This document shows, piece by piece, positions 1 to 14,100 of a stretch of 64,000 bases of DNA. The first letter of the stretch is position 1; each line of letters starts with the position of its first letter. The notes under the pieces are model-generated. The model did not search any database and had not been told where the DNA came from. It worked only from the letters and a program-made list of their open reading frames with translations. The stretch is taken from positions 28,499,001-28,563,000 of the forward strand of contig JAWZYU010000007.1 in assembly GCA_038380435.1 (NCBI GenBank), read 5' to 3'. Source of the stretch: Ryuthela nishihirai. Taxonomy: Eukaryota > Arthropoda > Arachnida > Araneae > Heptathelidae. A program made the position numbers and the translations under genes.

Positions 1-74
1 GGGCACAGTGGCAGAGATCTTGATTGAAACATCTTATGAACAAGCTCTTTTAGATCAAACTTATCATCAAACCG

Positions 75-308
75 TGGCAGTCTTGTTACCGCAGGAATCG
101 CAAGAAGGAAGTTGTACTTGCTTGGCTCTGCTTAGGTCATTCATTTCTTCTATGGGTGGACGACGAACCTAAGTGCGAGTTTTGTGACACCGTTTTAACT
201 CTCAAACATATTTTAATTTATTGCCCCGCTTTTAACTTTGGATATAAAATGTATTTTAATTTTTACGATTTTATGTCTGAGCCTCTTACATGGACATCTT
301 TTATCTGA
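75..308 (+). pseudogene. LINE ORF2 C-terminal fragment (Jockey/I-like, zinc-finger tail)
   Basis: The frame from 75 to a TGA at 306-308 encodes the last ~77 residues of a non-LTR retrotransposon reverse-transcriptase polyprotein. Visible are the RKKEVVLAWLCLGHSFLL stretch and a CEFC...LKHILIYCP motif, the CCHC-like tail (C-x2-C-x8-H-x4-C) typical of Jockey and I-clade ORF2 proteins. Upstream in the same frame there are stops at 21-23 and 51-53, so the copy is dead or cut by the window edge. It is interspersed-repeat DNA and not part of the host gene. Clade assignment is from memory of family motifs. Confidence 0.75.
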
Positions 309-605
309 TCATTGCTTTTTATGTCAGTTTTCTCCTTTTTAAAATATTGTTGTTATTTTACTAGAATTTGATTTTTACCTTGTATTTTCTATATCTCACC
401 CAGGTCTCTTACACCTGGGATATATTTATGTTGTTATTGTTTGTTTTAAATTGTACTTATACACTTGTTCTTTGTTGTTTTACCATTTTACAGTGTAGCG
501 TTATCATTTTTAAATTTGGTTGCGGGTATGCATGACTTTTATCTATTATATTGTCATTTGCTTGGCGCATTATGGCCTACTCGCCCATGTGCCATTAAAC
601 CCAAA
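309..605 (+). mobile_element. LINE 3' untranslated tail
   Basis: Sequence following the ORF2 stop is T-rich, then contains a 'ggcgcattatggcctact' / 'gtgccattaaaccc' block near 563-605. Such a block is common at the 3' ends of arthropod LINEs of this type, and LINE similarity appears to stop there. The exact 3' boundary and any target-site duplication are not clear. Confidence 0.5.
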
Positions 606-1039
606 ACAACCCAAATCTGCTCCTATACCATGACATCAAGGCTAGCACTAGTTACTCTTCAACCAGAGCGAACATCTGCACCCCTTTCTTCAATGTGCTC
701 TTAGCCATTAATGATTAATTTAGCTAAAGTTAATATCATTTTTAAAGCAAATGGAAGATAATCTTGTTGTAAAAAAAGATTGTACTTATCCCTGTCAACC
801 TTCCACCAGCTATGGTCATTAGTTTATTTGCAAATTTACCACTTGATGTAGTAGCACTGGCTCTGTGTGACATGCCATTAATTACATGCCATTAATTATG
901 GTATTGCAAACCACAGCTATTTCCCTATATACTAAAGAATGTACATTTTACTGGATATCACTTATTCAGTTCTTTGCATTGAATTGTAAATGAAATCATG
1001 TGAGACCCATCTGATCATCTATATCTGTCACAAGTTTCA
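606..1039. other. AT-rich spacer, nothing recognised
   Basis: No coding similarity, strong repeat structure or splice-bounded exon was seen. A short duplicated 'catgccattaatta' occurs near 870-897. Presumably NBAS intron sequence upstream of the first visible exon. Confidence 0.5.
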
Positions 1040-1560
1040 GAAGATTCTTTCCATGCCTTCTGGATGGGGCAATTTCAATGTTGAGCAGTATATTACTAAC
1101 ACACAGGTTCTGCTTTCAGTGTTATGGTGTGTGGTGTTATCTGCATTTTCAGATCTCAGCTTGTCATTGTGCATGGCACACTAACTTCATAGTGCTATAT
1201 CATAGAGATTGGATCCATTTCTGTGTACTTTGTTTATCAGACAGCATTTCAGTTCTCCAGCAGGGCAACATGTGTTGCATACAACTGTACTAACCAGATA
1301 CCAGATACAAGAGCATAACATGAATGTTCTTCCTTGGTCCGTTTGTTAATATGATATATTTCTTATAGAGCATGTTTCAGATCATATTGTTTGACAGTGT
1401 CATGAATATCCTGAAGATAGTCTCTGATAACTATCACTCTGCAGCAATTGATATGGAAAATTTGAGAGGAATTCACCACAAAACATCACTGTGGATCTTT
1501 ATGATAGCATTCCATGTCATTTGTAGTTGTTTATTGCAATCTCAGGGGGCTTGCTGAGTT
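1040..1560 (+). pseudogene. Tc1-like transposase fossil
   Basis: Across frames the + strand resembles the catalytic half of a Tc1 transposase: a GSAFSVMVCGVICIFRSQL block near 1105-1165 (compare the family's SVMVWG...GRS pattern), HGTLTS just after, an LQQGN segment near 1256-1270 matching the second catalytic motif QQDN, and NMNVLPWS near 1320-1340. Several frameshifts and stops separate these blocks and the catalytic D of QQDN is lost (QQGN). No terminal inverted repeats were found. An old, inactive insertion. Confidence 0.6.
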
Positions 1561-2038
1561 CAGTAGTGAACAAGTACTGTAGTGCACTTCTGTTTTGTTG
1601 CTCCTGATTTGTTTATCGTTTTTATAGTTGTACACCTGCAATCAGTGGTTCTCATCTCATTTGTATATCTCACTTCCTTCTGATTTATATATATATTTCA
1701 GAAGTAGTATATCTTTATGGCATATGATATTAAGTAATATATTTATATATACCTATCTTAGGCAAGCTATAAAAAAATATGTTCTCAGATCTCAGCTTTT
1801 TTGTTAAGTGAATGCATAAAAAAAGATGTGTACTTATCTATAAATTCTCTAAGTGGTACTCATATATAAGTTTTGTTAAGCATTGCATTTGATAAGGCAA
1901 TTATTTATCATAAATGTATGTATTAATTTTGAAAAAGTGTAAGTTAGAATTTCCAAAATTCTGCTGCTGATAGCTATAGTAATATAGCATATAATGCAAA
2001 TTCTGATGATATATTAATACAACATGTTTTTATTTCAG
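1561..2038. other. AT-rich intron before first visible NBAS exon
   Basis: Low-complexity AT-rich sequence with (at)n runs near 1690-1750 that ends in the pyrimidine tract and AG acceptor of the 2039 exon. No genes or repeats were recognised. Confidence 0.5.
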
Positions 2039-2174
2039 CTTGAAAGTAGTTATTTCCGATATTCAAGACCAGATCTAAGCCAATCATTAGAAATAACTTC
2101 ATCAGTGCTGCGTGCTGCTCTTTTGGAGGATACTTTGAAAGAAGAATCTCAAAAGTCTAGTGTTAATACTGCAG
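2039..2174 (+). CDS. NBAS: NBAS exon A (first visible)
   Basis: 136 nt, entered in phase 0 after a 'tttatttcag' acceptor and left in phase 1 at gcag|gtaaat. It encodes 45 residues beginning LESSYFRYSRPD and ending SVNTAG. The first base of the final Gly/Val-type codon is completed by the next exon. Earlier exons must lie to the left of the window. Confidence 0.85.
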
Positions 2175-5100
2175 GTAAATTGGATAATTTTTAAAATTGA
2201 AATGAAGACAAACTGTGTACTAGTTAGAAGAAACTCTATATATCACTGTATACATACATATATATATTTGGGGGGGGGGGGTGGCTCAGTCCTCAGGCGG
2301 TAGCACGCCAGGCTCTTAATCTGTAGTTCCCAGGTTCGAGTCCCAGCTGGGTCAGTGTTGAGATTTATCTCCATAAAATTCCCCGCCCTGCCCACAGTCA
2401 GTAGGGGACACCGATGGGCTTGGAAATCCCGCTGTCTGTCGGATGGGATGTTAAGCCATGACCCCATGTATGGGTGAGCCATACCCTGTGCACGTTAAAG
2501 AACATTCTGAATGGCCTTGAAGGAAGGCTACCATCTGTCTCCCAACAGCTGTTCCAGTGGGTCTCCTCCCCCAACTTTCTCTGAGCCTTCGGGGTCCATG
2601 TGACCTGGCCATTTAGCCCATGGTGTGCAAAAAAGTGCCATTCAGAGGTAAAACAACCCAACACACACACACACATATATATGTAAAATACAGTAGGATT
2701 TGCAATGCTTACTGTTACCTAACTTACTATTAATCTGTTATACTTATAATTATTAACAGATCATATGTGTAGCAATGCAGATGCATTCTCTTTGATTTAG
2801 TGTTTCAATGCATTCACTGCATTCTGTCATATCCTAAAGGTGTCATGTTCAGTTTCTGGTGACATTTTTTTTATGTGTCGATCACCATACTTGCAATGTT
2901 ACAGTTTGTAAGTTAGTGCTGTTGTAAATTAGTTTGAAAGTTTTACAGTTTGTAAGTTAGTGCTGAAGGTTCTTTTAGTGGTCATTACCTGTACCTTATT
3001 CAGATGAACAATATGATACCTCATGGGTATTGGTTTGTAGGTTTACAGATAAGACCATAGAGATGATTTGTTGCTTGTAGTGCAATTGCTGATTTCATAA
3101 AGTGATGACTATTCTAGCTATTTTGATTAAAAGCAGCTGCATCAGATAAGTTAACAGCTACTCCAGTGATGCTGGTTGTTGCGTGGCAAATGTTGGCTGC
3201 CTTTTCAGGTAGGTACTGATAATGAGTTACAAGTGTGAATTTGAAGCATCTCATTTATTTAAGTCAGTCACCCTTTCAAAGTAAGATTAAAGTAATTATT
3301 ATCAGTCACCCTTTCAAAGTAAGATAAAGTATTATTTTCAAAGTAAGATTAATTAAAAGAACATAAACAGATTTAAATAAAAGTTATCTAAACACTGCTC
3401 TTGCACATGCAATTTAAATACTTTTATCCCCAATCAAATTTCAATTTAATTTTACCAAGAACCTAGTTATACATATTAATTAACCTAATTAATGCAATAC
3501 AGAAGTGCACCATTACTTTCCTCTTAGAAGCTCACCTTCCAGGGATACACCAGCTCCTTATGGAGAATGACATACCATTAGAATATGTAAATCAACAGAA
3601 TAACATGTTTTAAATTTCCACCTCGTATCCATTACTGACAACCTGAAGAGGCAGTCACATATTTGTTTCAAATGTGTAATAGGACTGGTATTGGTGCAGT
3701 AGTTATTAAATTATCTGATTAAAGCAATTTAATTCTCTATGACACATTGACTACGCTATTTTGAAGTGCTTAAAAACATTTAACAGTGTCATAGAGAATT
3801 AAATTGCTTTAATATTAATTACTGCACTATGTACCCCTACTGTAAATTATCTGATGCACATACTTCTCATCAAGTAACTAGAATATAATACATTTTACAT
3901 CATCACTCTAGTTAATCTTCAGTCAGTTAAGAGTTACTAATATTAAATGTTATAAATGTTATGTAACAACTGTGCCATGATATTACTAACTATGATTCTA
4001 TCTATAAACCTAGGAGCCAGTACCCATGAGGTATTGTGAAACCCATCTGTATAAGGTAATGTTTGTTGAAGCAACTACATACTTATGAACTAACTTATGA
4101 AAGTATTACTTCGTACTTTTTTGAAAGTACTAACTTATGAACTGCTATGGTTGGCTAAACTTCACAAATATGTTAACAAAGTGTTCCTTTGTCATCATTG
4201 TACTAACATTTGTCACCTTGTCTACTAGTAATGCTATGTATATTTGATATCACCTTGATTAATGTACCAAAGACTGTTCATTACACCTGTAGCTTTCTGC
4301 AGAATGTTACTCCTTCATAATAAATTTAATAGCATAGCTACAAATATGGTACATTAACATTTTCACTGTGAAACCCATATATCTATGAGCTTAATTGTTG
4401 AACCATCTGGATGAAGTCATATAAATATAGAATGAAAAAAGAAAATTCGCTATGAAGCAATGGTAAGAGCACAAATTCTGTGCTATTGAGCCATAATGAT
4501 TTGAAGTAGTTTTATTCCTTTTCTACTGCTAGATCAGTAATGAGCTAATTATGGCCTGCAGGCAAAATACTGCCCATAATAGCATATAATCTGGCCTATG
4601 AAGTACTTGTGAATCCTGTAAATGGAATAAAAATTTTAATACTTGTATTCTCATTTATACATACTTAGTCTGTATTAAATTTAAATCTCTGTAGCTTCAG
4701 TATGACTTGAATAATAATAAAAAAGTTTATTAATTTTTTATGCTATGGCATGAAAAAATTTGGTCCCCCTAATAATAATATACATCACTATTGACCTGGA
4801 AATTAATGTTCACCCATCACTGCATTAGATAGTAGCACTAGATCAAGTATGATTCTCTAATATAGCTATTATGGAAAGAAATTGTATGCCTTATATGGTC
4901 AAAGTTAGAGTAATGCAGATTCAAGAAATATTTTTTGCTGAAAAGAGTTTTGCCTTGAATGGGACATGAACCCTCATTTCCTAAATAAATGCCAGGTGTT
5001 TTAATCACTAAACTATTAGTGGCTAGCTCATTTTACAGCAGATTGTGACTATATATATATATGAACTAGCTGCTGATATTTAGTGGTTAGAACATCTGGC

Positions 5101-8100
5101 ATGCATTCAAGAAACATTGGTTTGTGTCCCACTAACGATGAAACTCATTTTTTTTAGCAAAAAATATTTCTTGCAATTTGTGTTTTCAGGTATATAATTC
5201 TACTATTTATTTTCAGGTATATATCTACTTCTAACTATTGTTTCTAATATGGATATCTTGCAGCATAGTTTTTTTTCAACATGTAAGAAAGAGAAAGATT
5301 CTGGAAATTACACATAACTTGTACAAGCCTTCTTCATACAAGGACATGCTCTACTAAGACTAAAGTCATTAGTAAAACCACTGCCTAAGAGCTAACAACA
5401 CACATTGTTTGCCTGCTGGAATAGTAGCTAGCCTTCTAACCAGTATGTGAGTGAAGGCTAAACTTATGTTATGAAGTTCTAAGTAAATGCATAATAATTC
5501 TAAGTGTAAAAATCTTTGTTGGATTTAATACACTTGCTGCATTATAAGTTTTTGGATTTTATCAAAAAATTACTTTTTATATTGCAAATCTATAACATTC
5601 ATCCTTGGAGTAAGTTTTAATATTTGCCACCTTTATTGTATTTTCAATACTATTTTTTAAAATTAATTTGCATCATAAAAGGAAAAAATGTTATCATTTT
5701 TATATTATATTGTCAACTATAATATAAATGTAATAAAATTTGCAATTTTTAATGTTTATAAGTACTTTTTGTAAGTGAGTCTTTCAAGAAAACTTCAAAT
5801 TATGCATGTAATCAGAGATCAACAATGCATTTTAGCTAATGTTAATAATTATAAGCATAATAAATTAATAGTGAGACAACATGATATTGTAGTACATAAT
5901 TATTTATTGCAATATCTTTTATTAATTTGCAATAGATTTATAGCAATTGTATATTTATGCATAGATCTTGTGTGTAGATTTAATTAAATTTTCAGTGGAA
6001 GAAACATTCAATTTTTAATAATAAGTTCTTTGTTTTCTCTTTAATATTTTAAGTAGCATATAAGTATATTATAATTTACATATCATTCCAAAATATGTAT
6101 TCCAAGGTTTAAGTTTTCAGGTTTTAACAGTGTTTAATTTTTCAGTTTTACTTGATTTGGCAAAATCTTACTTACCAGAAGATGCAGTTTTTAGCTTGGC
6201 ACTCTTGTTGAATGTTAAAAAGGTAAATGTCTTTGTTTTAAGTTTATACATGTTTTTGTGACACACATTTTTTTTATTCATCAATAATAGGCTAGATTCT
6301 GATATTTTCTTTGACATAATGCATTTTGCAAACTTTACGTTTATATTACATTTATATTATTAGAGCATTTTATGTTATTGCAGTCTAACTTAAATCTTAA
6401 AATGTCCATGTTATCTTAAAAATGTTCATTCAGACATAATATTTTACACATTGTAAAAATATTATATTTTAAAGGAAGTTCAACATATTTCATGTTTTTA
6501 AATGTTTGTAAATTGGGTCTCATTCTTATGAAATAAAAAAAAGTCTTATGACATTATGACATCAAATGTAAGAGCTTAGAAAACATTTTCAAAACCTTAG
6601 GATATTATACTCTCAAGTTTACTGATATTTCTTGCATGTCAGAGGTAATTTTTTGTGGTTCATGTTTAATAATATTTGAGTTTTTAATTTTGTATTTACA
6701 TATTTTTGCCATATATACAGGGTATCTCAAAAATATAGGTACAAACTTTTAGGGGAGGTAGATAACATCTAAAGGAATGAGAATTGCATAGGAACCCATA
6801 ACTGGAAACATCGTAAGTCAATAGGCGTTGCTGTTCATCAGTGCATTAGAGGGGAAATTTCGGATTTCCTCATTCGATCGGTAGTCGGCTTACGAAGAGC
6901 ATGCAAAGGTATTCGAACAGGAAGCTGGCAGACATTCACTTAGTTTATGGAATAGCTGAGGGCAACGGACGAGCCCAACGAATGTATCAAGAATGCTTCC
7001 CACACAGACATGTACCTGGCCACTGTTTGTTTGCACGTGCGCATCAAAATTTGTGTGATTATGGGTCATTAAGAGGTAGCAGAAGTGAGGGCAGGCCATG
7101 ATCGACACGTACTCCCACCATGGAGACTAATCCTAGTACCAGCACACATGCTGTCACCTCTGCCTTAGGAGTGTCTGGTTGCAGTGTACAGCATGTTTTG
7201 CACAGCGAGTCCTTACACCCCTTTCATCTCCAAAGGTTCAGTTACTTCTTCCCGCAGATCATCCTGCACATGTGCGTTTTCCGCAGTGGTATCTCCAAGA
7301 AAGTGCCCAAGATGTGAATTTCCCAGCTTATGTTTTGTTTACTGATGAGGCCAGTTTCACTCGGGATGGCTTATTCAATCAGCACAATGCGCATTTGTGG
7401 GCTCACAAGAACCTCCATGGTATGCACACTCATGCGGCACAACATCGTTTCACAGTAAATATGTGGGCAGGTTTGGTCGGCAACTGGTCGGGCCATACCT
7501 TTTACCATCCTGCATGATCTCTGTGAAGTATCTGATCTTTCTGGAACAGGTTCTACCAGGCTTACTTGCTCATGTTCCAGCAAATGTGAGATGCAACATT
7601 TGGTTTCAGCATGATGGGGTGCCTCCCCATTATGGAAGGTGTGTTCGTGTGCATTTGAACATGTCTTTTGGGCAACGATGGATTGGGCGTGCTGGACCAG
7701 TTGCCTGGCCCCCACGCTCACTTGATTTAATGAGCGTTGATTTCTTTCTGTGGGGGGCCCTCAAAGCTACCGTGTAGGAATCACCTGTGGAGTCTGATAT
7801 GGATCTGGTGGAAAGGCTCGTCTGCGCTGCTGCTACTATCAAAGAAACTTCAGGTGTGTTCGGCCATGTCTGGCAATCAATGCTCCGTCGGTGTCACGTC
7901 TCATGGTGGAAACTTCGAGCATCTGCTGTAACATTATGAAATTTATCATCTAGTACGCCATTTGTAATAATTATGTCCAATAAATGTTTTCCCATTAATC
8001 GCTGTCTTGTGTCCTTTCAGATCTTGTACCTCTGTTACCGCTTTCCCAGTTATGGGTTCCTATGCAATTCTCATTCCTTTAGCTGTTATCTACTTCCCCT

Positions 8101-11100
8101 AAAAGTTTATACCTATATTTTTGAGACACCCTGTATACATATATATTGTCATTAAAATAGATATTAAATTCCACAAATATTATATTTTTATAAATTTTAA
8201 ATTATATGCAGAATTCGTTAATTCTTTAAGAAATGTGTTTATAGTAGAATCTTGACAAGTCATAATTATTCATAATATGATAGTCATAATTGTTTTTCAT
8301 ATGGCTAAAATTCCTCAATGGTAATGGAGACCACAGGATATGATATTCTATTCTGTATGGTATTCATAGGTATCCATTACCATGATATTAAACTATGAAT
8401 TTCTGAAAAAGATGCTTAAACATGATTGATGTCCTCATTAACATCTAAATCATTAGCAACAATTGGAAAAGTTGCTTCTCCTGAAGGAACTTCTCCTGAA
8501 CTGGCACAAGGTCAGCCGCATCTCAGTGAAAGATTTATAGGTCTTATTCTGGAAGATTTTAGTGTCTGATGCATGGTTTGAGTACTCTGGCATATATCTA
8601 GAGAGTTTGCGGGTTCAATTCCCATCTTGTCAGCGATAATTTTTTTCAGATGCTTTTAATAATTGTTGAAGTCTATTTCTACAGATAATCTGTGTTTTTA
8701 CTATGGATAAACCATTCAGAGTTCAAATTTGACTTTTTAGCATTTAAAAAAAATCTTAAATATTCAGTTTTATTTTCAGTGGTACAAAAAAAATCTATTC
8801 TAAAAGTTGTAATTTTGTTACTAAAGTTATGTTTTACATTGCATATGTTTTGTATTTTATGTTGCTGAAAGTAACAAAAGGTCTGAGTTATGTTATTGAA
8901 AGTTTTTAACAAACAGTTGCTACACTACAGTTCTGGTTATGTTTTATGTTATTGAAAATTTGTAACAAACAGATGCTACACTACAGTTAAAGTGCAGAGT
9001 GAATTACTAGTAATGTAATTACATGTACAGTAAAACATAATTAAAAAACAATAGAGCAAAATAACTGCAGTGCTTGTGAGTGATTTTCCTCTATTGTTTT
9101 TTAATTATGTTTTACTGTACATATAGTTGCATTACTAGCAAATTCACTCTGTGCTTTAACTGTAGTGTAGCACCTGTTTGTTTAAAACTTTCAGTGTAAT
9201 ATAGTATATTTTAATAAATAAATATGTCTAGATAATTATAAGCACTTTCATGTAACTTTTCCTTTTTTGAAGCAGTGTTTATAGTTGTTGTTTAAGCATG
9301 ATAATTGGCAGTAGTATATGCTTATGAAATTATATCCTTCAATGGGATTAAACATTTCAGTAGAACCTTTTGGTTTTATTTTTATATAATCCATAGTCAT
9401 TAAAATTTTATAGCCAGGGACTTGAATAAAAGTATACTCTCTGTGGCAAGCAGCTGCTTGAGGGGGTATTTTATTATATTTATGTGTGTAAACATAATTT
9501 AACTGTTTATAATATATATTTATTTTAAAAAATAGTATTTGGAAAACTGCAGTCATATATAAATATTCTTTGGGTTTACTTTTTTTTTCAATTTTCTGAT
9601 TACATTTAGTTTTTGGACTTCAGATAGTTTTTTAATTTATTGTCTTATTTCTCATATAGTTAAGAAATTTTAAACTTTCTAAATTTTGAATAAATTATTT
9701 TAATATTTGAAAAATTATTGCTTAACCGACTGAAATTAATACTGTGTACAGTAATCCCTTGCCAACTGCAGAAGTTATGCTTCTAAAATTTAATGCATTT
9801 GGCAAGACTAAGGCCTAATAAAAAACAGGGGGTCAAGAGAAAACAATAAATAGGACAATAAAACATATGGGGGAAAAAACAGTAACTTTATTTTCTATTT
9901 ATCCAATGCAAAAACGATGTTTGACAATAAAATGAGAGAAAAAAAAGATGAAGGTGAAGTGATGGAAAAGATAATAACAAAATAATACATAAAATGTTGA
10001 CTATCCTCCTAGGTCCATACTTCGTTTTATATGTGATGTATTTAGAAGTCATAAAAAGTGTGATTTATAACAAACATTGTAAGCATTATAAAACGAGTTC
10101 AAAATGCATCAAAGAAAAACATGTTATTCAAAAACATGCAAATCTACAGATGGGTGATGGCATGTCCATGTGCAACAGTTTTACTCATGAACTCATCAAT
10201 GAGAGTGGAATGCAAACAAATTTCCTCCTGCACTACTAATTACCATGATATATGGGAACAGAAGCAATAATTGCCATTTTTTAAGGCCTCCAGTTCTTCT
10301 CTTGAGCTTGTCCAGGATGAACCTCTCACAGCACTCTAATTTGGCATGGGAAGTTTGGAAACCCCTTGGTTTTGCCACAGACAAGCATTCCAATGAGTTG
10401 GAATTATGATAATGAAGCCCAGAGATAATAGCAGATAGTATTCCCAACCTTCCCTCACTTATCAAGGGCATGAAGTGAAAGGAACTTCCACACTAAACTA
10501 CCTATACAAAAAAAAAAGAAAAAAAAATTACAGACTAATTTTTTCTTGCACAAATATGAAATTATGCTATCTCAAATCCATTTGTGGGGAGGGATTGCTG
10601 TATATAATTTATTAGTACTTCACCTGACTGAAATTAACATTACATGTAACTCTTTTAGCTCCAAGATGCAGAAGACATGTTTAAACGTCTTCCAAGCACA
10701 CCTATTGTCCTTCAGTTTGCAAGTTTGTATTATGCTCTAAGGATCTGTACTCAGTTAAGTCTACAAAATGTTCTTTTGCAAAATTCTGAAATTCAAGAAG
10801 ATCCATCTTGTATTATAAGAGAGGTACTTGGCTTGTTATCCATTAAGTTGTAAATATAAACTTTTTTAGTAATATAAGTAAAATTTTATTGTTTTTATCA
10901 TACTTGGTTTAATCTTTTTCACAAGGCTTTTAATAACTTGTTAAACTTCATTACATGAATTCTTTTCTGTGATATTTCATTTTTCAAAATGTAACTAAGA
11001 GAGCTCACCTGACATAGTTTCAAATTGTGCACAATAAAATGTATATACATTTATATATTGTTAAATGGACACTTTTGAGTATTCCATAAAATGAGTGATA

Positions 11101-14100
11101 CATACATATACCTAATTTTGTTAGACAAGAGGACACCTCCTGCTAATGAGTGCAAAGTGACTAGCTTGTCTGTGAGCATGTTGAAACACTTTTCTCTCAT
11201 AATGTTTGCTCTCCTGTGATCTTCAGCATATCATAATAATATTTATATGCCAAAACTCTTTTGCAAGTGCTCAAACATTGCAAAGTAGCAATTGCAATTT
11301 TGGAAGAAAAATGATCCAAATCGGGAAAAATGTTTTGTTTCAAGTGTAACCTAAATGCTTCTCTTTCCTGCTACCACTTGCATACAAGAGCAAAAGAAAA
11401 ACAGGCTGCCAAAAACATAACTTATGAAAAATTTCTTTGTCTAAAAGCTGTTGAGCCTTGACCTTCTACATTAAAAAGTTTGATTAAAGCTATGGCAAAT
11501 GATGTATTTTTGGGTGAAGATGTTCTATTAATTCCTTCACAAACTATTAACAGTTGGCAGCTGCTAGATACATCACAACTACCATCCAATTAATGCCCAT
11601 TTTTTGATTTGCTAGAAACAAGATTTATTAATTAACTGACAAGATGTTTTAATTAGCATAATAATCTTTGATTAATAAGAAATTTTTATTAAATTATGTT
11701 ATATTTATTCTTTATGTGTGCTATAGAGATAATCTAAATTTTACTTCCTCTGAAAACTGCTTCGAAATAAATTTAAACAGATTACATTAAAAAAGGGTGT
11801 TGGTAAATTTTACTTATTGTAATATATAATTAGCGATTTATAGTACCAAACTATTAAAATGCACTAGAAAAGTACCTGAACTACATCAGTTTATGTCCAT
11901 TTACAGCATATGGATGAATCTGGGACATATATTTTAAAGGGAATTCTTTGTCACTTTTACAAGTTTTCTTTCACCTATGAGCAGAAATTTTAGAACCAAT
12001 TGTGTTCATATAATGAGAGATAAGTGTATTTAAAAAAAAACAAACTCTTACTGATGCCATACAAAGCTGTAAAATAAGTCTTTTACAGTCACTAATAGCA
12101 ATCCAAAAGACAAATAAAAGAATTAAGAGCTATTGTGTCAATTCCTCTCCATACTGTCCATCTTGTTCTGTTTAGTTCACTGCCAGCAATTTGCTGATAC
12201 CTTAGTTAGTTTTGTACTTCTTACTTCTGCGTTGTAACGCTCCAAAGAAATGAATTACTTTTAAAGTTTGGACCCTTTGTCTGATCCAATTATTTTTATG
12301 CTCCGGATAGTTGAGTCGGGCACCAGGCAATACTTAACAAATTGCCAAAAAAAAAAGTTAAATTGGGGTTCAAAATACCAGCGAGCGTTAATGAGTAAGA
12401 ATTAAAAAAATATTAAATGATTGTCAAAATGTAAAGATAAATTCTAATCAAGCAATTAACGTTGTTCAAGAGAAAAAATTAGTAAAGATTCAAAAGGTTT
12501 AAATAACAAACAAATTTATTTCCAAAAAACACTCACCAAAATTTCAATGAAGAAGATACATCATTTCTCAACTTTGACTATACACACTGCACTAACTGTG
12601 CTCCTCCGTGTTTACTACCACACTCTCTTCTGTCTACTGTGACAACATGTCACCAGATTATAACAAGAGGTACAAAGCCCGCACGTGTCATGTTGCACGC
12701 CGGGAAAGACATTTGCATAAATTGACGAGCGACACAAGCTATGACGCAAGAGGGGGCGTGTCCTTGTGCACGTGCTTTAGCGGGTGACAGTCGGAAGTTC
12801 GGAGTTGTGCATGCGCAACTCCTAACTCTTGGAAACGAGCACTGTGATGCCAAAAAGGAAATAAAAATCCCCAAAATGATAAATATAACGTAAATTAAGC
12901 AAATTGGTTAAGGTAAAGTAAAAGTGAACGAGGGGGCATCACAGTGTGTGTGTGTGCAAATTTGCCAACAACAAATTTGCCAATTTTAGGAATTATATAA
13001 TATATAATTATATTGAAATAAGTGTTGACAAATTCACACACACAGAGAGTAGAAATATAAACTAGGGACACCATATTAAACACAATTGACTGTAGTATGT
13101 TTGATCCATAACCTCAACATGCACAAGTACCACCAGATTTTGCTACGTATGTGATTTGACAAATCAGTCTACGTAGACTATATAGTTTAAGAAATTCCAT
13201 AAAATCAGCCTACTATGAAGATGTCACAAGGTGTTGAAATGTTGAATTTTAAACTTTCGGTTTAATGTGGTATGCATATACTAAATCTAAATCAAAATTT
13301 ATATATAATGAGCAAACGTTTAAGAAGGATTTATGTGATCAGTCGAGTGCACTTGAGAATTTATGCTGTATGAATCATCATCATCATCCTCAAGCAGACA
13401 TGTTCTATGGAGGTCCAACCTGACCGTGCAGTTTAGTTCTCCAAGCATATCTGTCCTGAGCTGCATCTGCTGCATCTGGCCACTGCACACCTATTCTAAC
13501 AAGGTCTTGTTTGACATTGTCTGTCCACTGCATCCTAGGTCTTCCCCTCTTTCTGAGGCCTTTAGACACACTGTTCATAACCCTATTTGCTAATTTATAA
13601 TTATTCATACAGGCAACATGGCCAGAGCAATGGTGTTTCCCTATGCACAATATGCTGCTTAAAGGAGGTTGACAACTCCTTTGCCTAACCTCATCATTAG
13701 TTACAAAGATGAGCCACCTAATACCCAAGATACTGTGTAAGCATCTAGAATCAAAAGCATATAGTTTCCTGTTATCTTGTTATCCTGTTAACTAACCCTA
13801 GAAAGAAACAAACTGTTTTACAGTCTAATTTTAGTCTTTAGGTGTATACGCCTATTTCTTCACACTCTCAATAGATTCTTAAAAGTCCTGGCAGTAATCC
13901 CTATCTGACTGTTAATCTCATGCCACAGTATCTGTTACATAGCTCCCAAGATAATTAAACTGTGACACCCACTCAAGACTGCAACCATTCGGATTAACTG
14001 AATCACAGCCTGCTTGATCGATTTTCATCACTTTAGTTTTCTCTTTGTTTATAACCGAACCTACTCTACTACCAGTCCCAGGAACAGCTCGAAGGAAAGA

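Larger units (their letters stand above)
2900..4140. repeat. Long-spaced inverted repeat, probable non-autonomous DNA element
   Basis: The segment at ~2986-3055 (containing 'gatacctcatgggtattggt') is repeated inverted at ~3999-4062 (containing 'agtacccatgaggtattg'), and weaker inverted matches extend outward on both sides ('gtaagttagtgct' versus 'agttagtactttc'). A 22-bp direct repeat 'ttacagtttgtaagttagtg' lies at ~2901 and ~2943. No coding capacity was seen. Likely a fold-back or MITE-like element about 1.2 kb long. Boundaries are approximate. Confidence 0.45.

Noticed and set aside
2281..2350. Possible tRNA gene
   Set aside because: The A and B boxes belong to the SINE head; the cloverleaf is not closed and a SINE body follows. 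The same applies to 51001 and 52927.
4530..4790. hAT-like non-autonomous element
   Set aside because: Scattered words such as 'tggcctgcaggcaaaatac' are suggestive, but no terminal inverted repeats or 8-bp duplication were found.
10196..10471. 91-codon - strand ORF as a gene
   Set aside because: No recognisable domain, no splice or neighbour context; length is compatible with chance.
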